Assembly (NCBI GenBank): GCA_029844215.1
Contig: CM056730.1
Span: forward strand, 52,960,924-53,024,923
Length of the DNA stretch: 64,000 nt
Direction of reading: 5' to 3'
From: Przewalskia tangutica
Lineage: Eukaryota > Streptophyta > Magnoliopsida > Solanales > Solanaceae
Made by a program: the position numbers and the translations under genes. Below the pieces are notes generated by a model. The model was not told where the DNA came from and did not search any database. It saw only the letters and a list, made by a program, of their open reading frames with translations. Positions 61,540-64,000 of the stretch are shown here, in pieces (the first letter of the stretch is position 1; every line of letters starts with the position of its first letter).

Positions 61540-61990
61540 AACTAAACTTGGGCCTAACACCATCGCGGTTCCTACCACAAGGCGGACCGCCACAACCGAC
61601 CACCACCATACATGCCGCTGGTTGACCCGCAACGTGGCCTCAACCCGACCAAGAACGCCGAAAACGCTAGCTCCTCAAGGAAAACTCACTAATCACGCAT
61701 TTAAAACCTAGCGCCTTCTTAGCTCAACTACCCTCTTTCATTCCACACTACTCGTGACTAATCCCACAAACATAACTCACGTGCACTATGCACTCCTATA
61801 AGCGGTCAAACATAAACAATACATCTTTTACTCGACGGCCTTACCTCTAAGGTCTCTACGTATAACACTCTAAGGCTCACACTTTCTCTATCCCCAAATC
61901 TTACTGGTTAACTAACCAAGATTTCTAATCACCATTTACACAATGTTATCGTAATATAACACTTAAGGTATACTCACCTTATCACACATA
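61540..61990 (-). other. R11 linker
   Basis: Shares 'aaacttgggcctaacacc' and 'ggcctcaacccgacc' type blocks with the R5 and R7 linkers. No gene seen. Confidence 0.5.
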
Positions 61991-62816
61991 CTAAACCCTG
62001 CAGGGTTAAAGATCTATTCAGATTCATCGCTTCACTCCTTAGTCGTCTAATCAAACTCGCCTCGTAGGCTTATAGCTGAAGATGACGAACTACCCACCGA
62101 TCCTCGGCTAAGTCCTCCCGCAAGGACACTCTTTCGACATCGCACCGACGGTCATAGGTACAATAAGTACCAACTAAAAGACGACATTCTCGATGACGCC
62201 GCCACACCGTGAACACCGAGAAAATCAATCCGGATGGCCGAACCTTCGTGTGATGGTGAACCGAAGCTCGAGCTCGACTAACTTCGCATACCCCTAACGC
62301 CCCGAACCCCGCGAGGACCTTTCATCGTGGATGCGCATAATCTATTCGGCCGCGAGGCGATCGCCAAAGTTACTAGCGACCTCACGCTCGCCCTCTTCTC
62401 GCCCTTCAACCCGCCGATCTCTACGCTTTTGGCTCACGCGCATAAGCCCGCATACGTGCCATGCTCAAGCCCAATCAAGAATTACTTCGCACAACCTTCT
62501 CGCTGATATTCATCAAGACTCGCGCAGACATCCAGATACTCTCTCGTAGTCAAATCCATAGTTAATGTGGTCGCCTTTGAAATCTATATTCTCTGCTCTG
62601 GCCGTGGAATCGGCGTTCAAACATCATGGCCGCAGAGAATCGCCGCCGCCGGCTAAACTCTATCGGGCTAATGACGCCGCAGTAACTCCCCGAACGAAGC
62701 ACCACCTAAGGTGATAATCGGGCTCGCGCCCACGTAACCCTTCAGATTTACTCGCAGCCTCCTGGCCGCTTTGTCCTCCGGCTCGAGCCTTTCTACGCGG
62801 AGGCATAACGGTAAGG
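61991..62816 (-). pseudogene. R11 gag
   Basis: The gag ATG is at 62814-62816 on the minus strand, about 176 bp after the PBS. The DNA is homologous to gag of R5 and R7, and its first 170 bp resemble R1 closely. No frame longer than about 70 codons exists on the coding strand, and I cannot read a clean capsid motif; it is shorter than R5 gag by several hundred bases. The plus frame 62331-62549 is antisense. Confidence 0.6.
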
Positions 62817-62991
62817 GAAAGAAATACGTTAGAGGGTCCAACTTACAACACAGCTCTAAGGCACGATCTCAGAGTGAGAAGAAATAGAAACCAATCCTAA
62901 ATATCCTATAGCCTCCTGATTAGGTGGTGCACAACACACCGATAATCAAGACTTCATCGATACGGTCAGAGACACTTTCCGAGGATTAATC

Positions 62992-63002
62992 GCTCGATAC
63001 CA
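62992..63002 (-). other. R11 primer binding site
   Basis: TGGTATCGAGC on the minus strand, three bases inside the LTR end at 63006. Confidence 0.8.
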
Positions 63003-63005
63003 CTT

Positions 63006-64000
63006 TGTCACGACCGACTGGCCCGTGGATCGTGCCTTACCCGCACCCTAGTGATACAACATCGAGTAATCAATGAACATAAAACACATACATGAAACAA
63101 ATGAAGTACAAAACAAGAATCTGAGGAAAACTTGCCTTTCAAGATATATATAAATAACAACTCCTACAAATGAACAGCTTTAATCCTTTTTACAACCCCG
63201 CCTACAACAAGATTACTGCACTTACGAAATGATATGACAACAATGGCGGACAGTGGCCCCGCCATACCCCGAATGTAAATACTACAACGACAGGGACTTT
63301 ACCTGCATAAGCCTCCGAGAAACGAGCTTTCCCAAACGCCGAACAGGACTCCTAAGAGCGAGGATCAACGATCGTGTACCTTTTACTCGCAGATGAACGC
63401 AGCCCCGGGCGAGGTCAAGACAACAGTACCAAGTATGTGAAATCAAAATAACATCAGAAATGAAATCATAGTAGTCTATATAAAGCAGTGAGACATGATG
63501 ATAACCAAACTACGCTCACAATAAATAAGCAAATATGTCAAGTCGTGACTCACGCCTCAAAGTTATCACAATAAAACCGCACGGGCAAGTACGAAGGCAT
63601 AGCCGACTACTAAGACCCACGCACTAAAAATACCACAAATCAGATCCCGAGGTCTTTCTAGACCGCACCACACGATCGGCCGCCACTCGCCCGCAATATC
63701 AATGCGCGCCTATCCTCGAACTCTCGCAGCCCGCATAGGTCACCCATGCACCGCATGAGGTATTCTCGAATCACGGTCCTGCATCGCCGAGGTATACCCC
63801 GCATCGGGCGCGCCTAACCTCGGTATCCGCCTAGGCTCCCGCAGCCCGCATAGTCTCAAAAGACCGCATAGTCTCAACAGCATCGCATAGAATCTCGCAT
63901 CGTGCTAAACACCCGAATGATCAATCTCGAGCTACCGCGACTGCATAGTCACAAGGATCGCATAGGCCGATAGACCCGCATCAAGGGTGGCAAGCCCTGA
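63006..64000 (-). mobile_element. R11 5' LTR, cut by window end
   Basis: The first 995 bp (3' end of the LTR) are collinear with 57112-58100, including the beta plus alpha cassette. The promoter part is outside the window. Confidence 0.85.

Larger units (their letters stand above)
57112..64000 (-). mobile_element. R11: gag-only element with integrase remnant, 5' LTR runs off window
   Basis: The 3' LTR is 57112-60469 (3.36 kb), the internal region 60470-63005 (2.54 kb) and the 5' LTR starts at 63006. It inserted into the R10 3' LTR. The internal layout is PBS, gag, linker, a degenerate integrase C-terminal region and PPT. Its tandem cassette combines one beta unit with an alpha array. Confidence 0.84.

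Noticed and set aside
1..64000. Integrated plant pararetrovirus, which also primes from tRNA-Met
   Set aside because: True LTR pairs, 5-bp target duplications, integrase and chromodomain, and the order protease-RT-RNase H-integrase all indicate Ty3/gypsy retrotransposons.

Overview
The window is a block of nested plant LTR retrotransposons. I see no host gene, tRNA, rRNA, prokaryotic operon or CRISPR array. The AT-rich background, chromovirus-type Ty3/gypsy proteins, group II chromodomain, tRNA-iMet-type primer sites and multi-kilobase LTRs point to a seed-plant genome, probably a eudicot; I cannot name the species. Almost every base can be assigned to one family of related elements with LTRs of about 2.3-3.5 kb that begin TGTTATACCCCG and end near CGTGACA. 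The coding features fit the Tekay/Del clade.

Nesting was worked out from LTR ends, PBS, PPT and 5-bp target duplications. I name the elements R1-R11. All are on the minus strand except R10. R8 (40110-42005) is an old internal fragment and the base of both nests. Left nest: R1 abuts R8, and its 5' LTR (682-3542 plus 39475-40109) is split by R2. R2 (3543-39469, TSD ATTAT) is a gag-pol element whose integrase is split by solo LTR R3 (6811-33889, TSD CTCAT). R3 is split by solo LTR R4 (6982-18907, TSD CTTAT), solo LTR R6 (20163-23273, TSD TTCAT) and gag-only element R7 (24270-32962). R4 is split by gag-only element R5 (7602-16660, TSD TTAGG). Right nest: gag-pol element R9 (42006-50808 and beyond) is broken by the plus-strand gag-only element R10 (from 50809), which is broken by R11 (57112 to the window end).

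Two kinds of element coexist. R2 and R9 carry gag, protease, RT, RNase H and integrase plus chromodomain. R5, R7, R10 and R11 carry gag but no recognisable pol, apart from an integrase remnant in R11. They share LTR ends, PBS, a pre-PPT hairpin and PPT with the pol-bearing elements, so they look like non-autonomous (TR-GAG-like) partners. No complete open frame exists. R2 has an RT FIDD to FIND change, an RNase H TDH to TYH change and a gag-protease deletion. R9 has a stop just after the first integrase Asp.

The points most worth a second look are: (1) recurrent alternative spellings of the same short words between the two LTRs of one element, and a PBS that lacks AG in most copies, which suggests systematic consensus error at methylated motifs; (2) three insertions into the same ~45 bp of the LTR; (3) an interchangeable tandem-repeat cassette at one LTR position; (4) a conserved ~20 bp palindrome upstream of the LTR TATA box; (5) a conserved hairpin next to the PPT.
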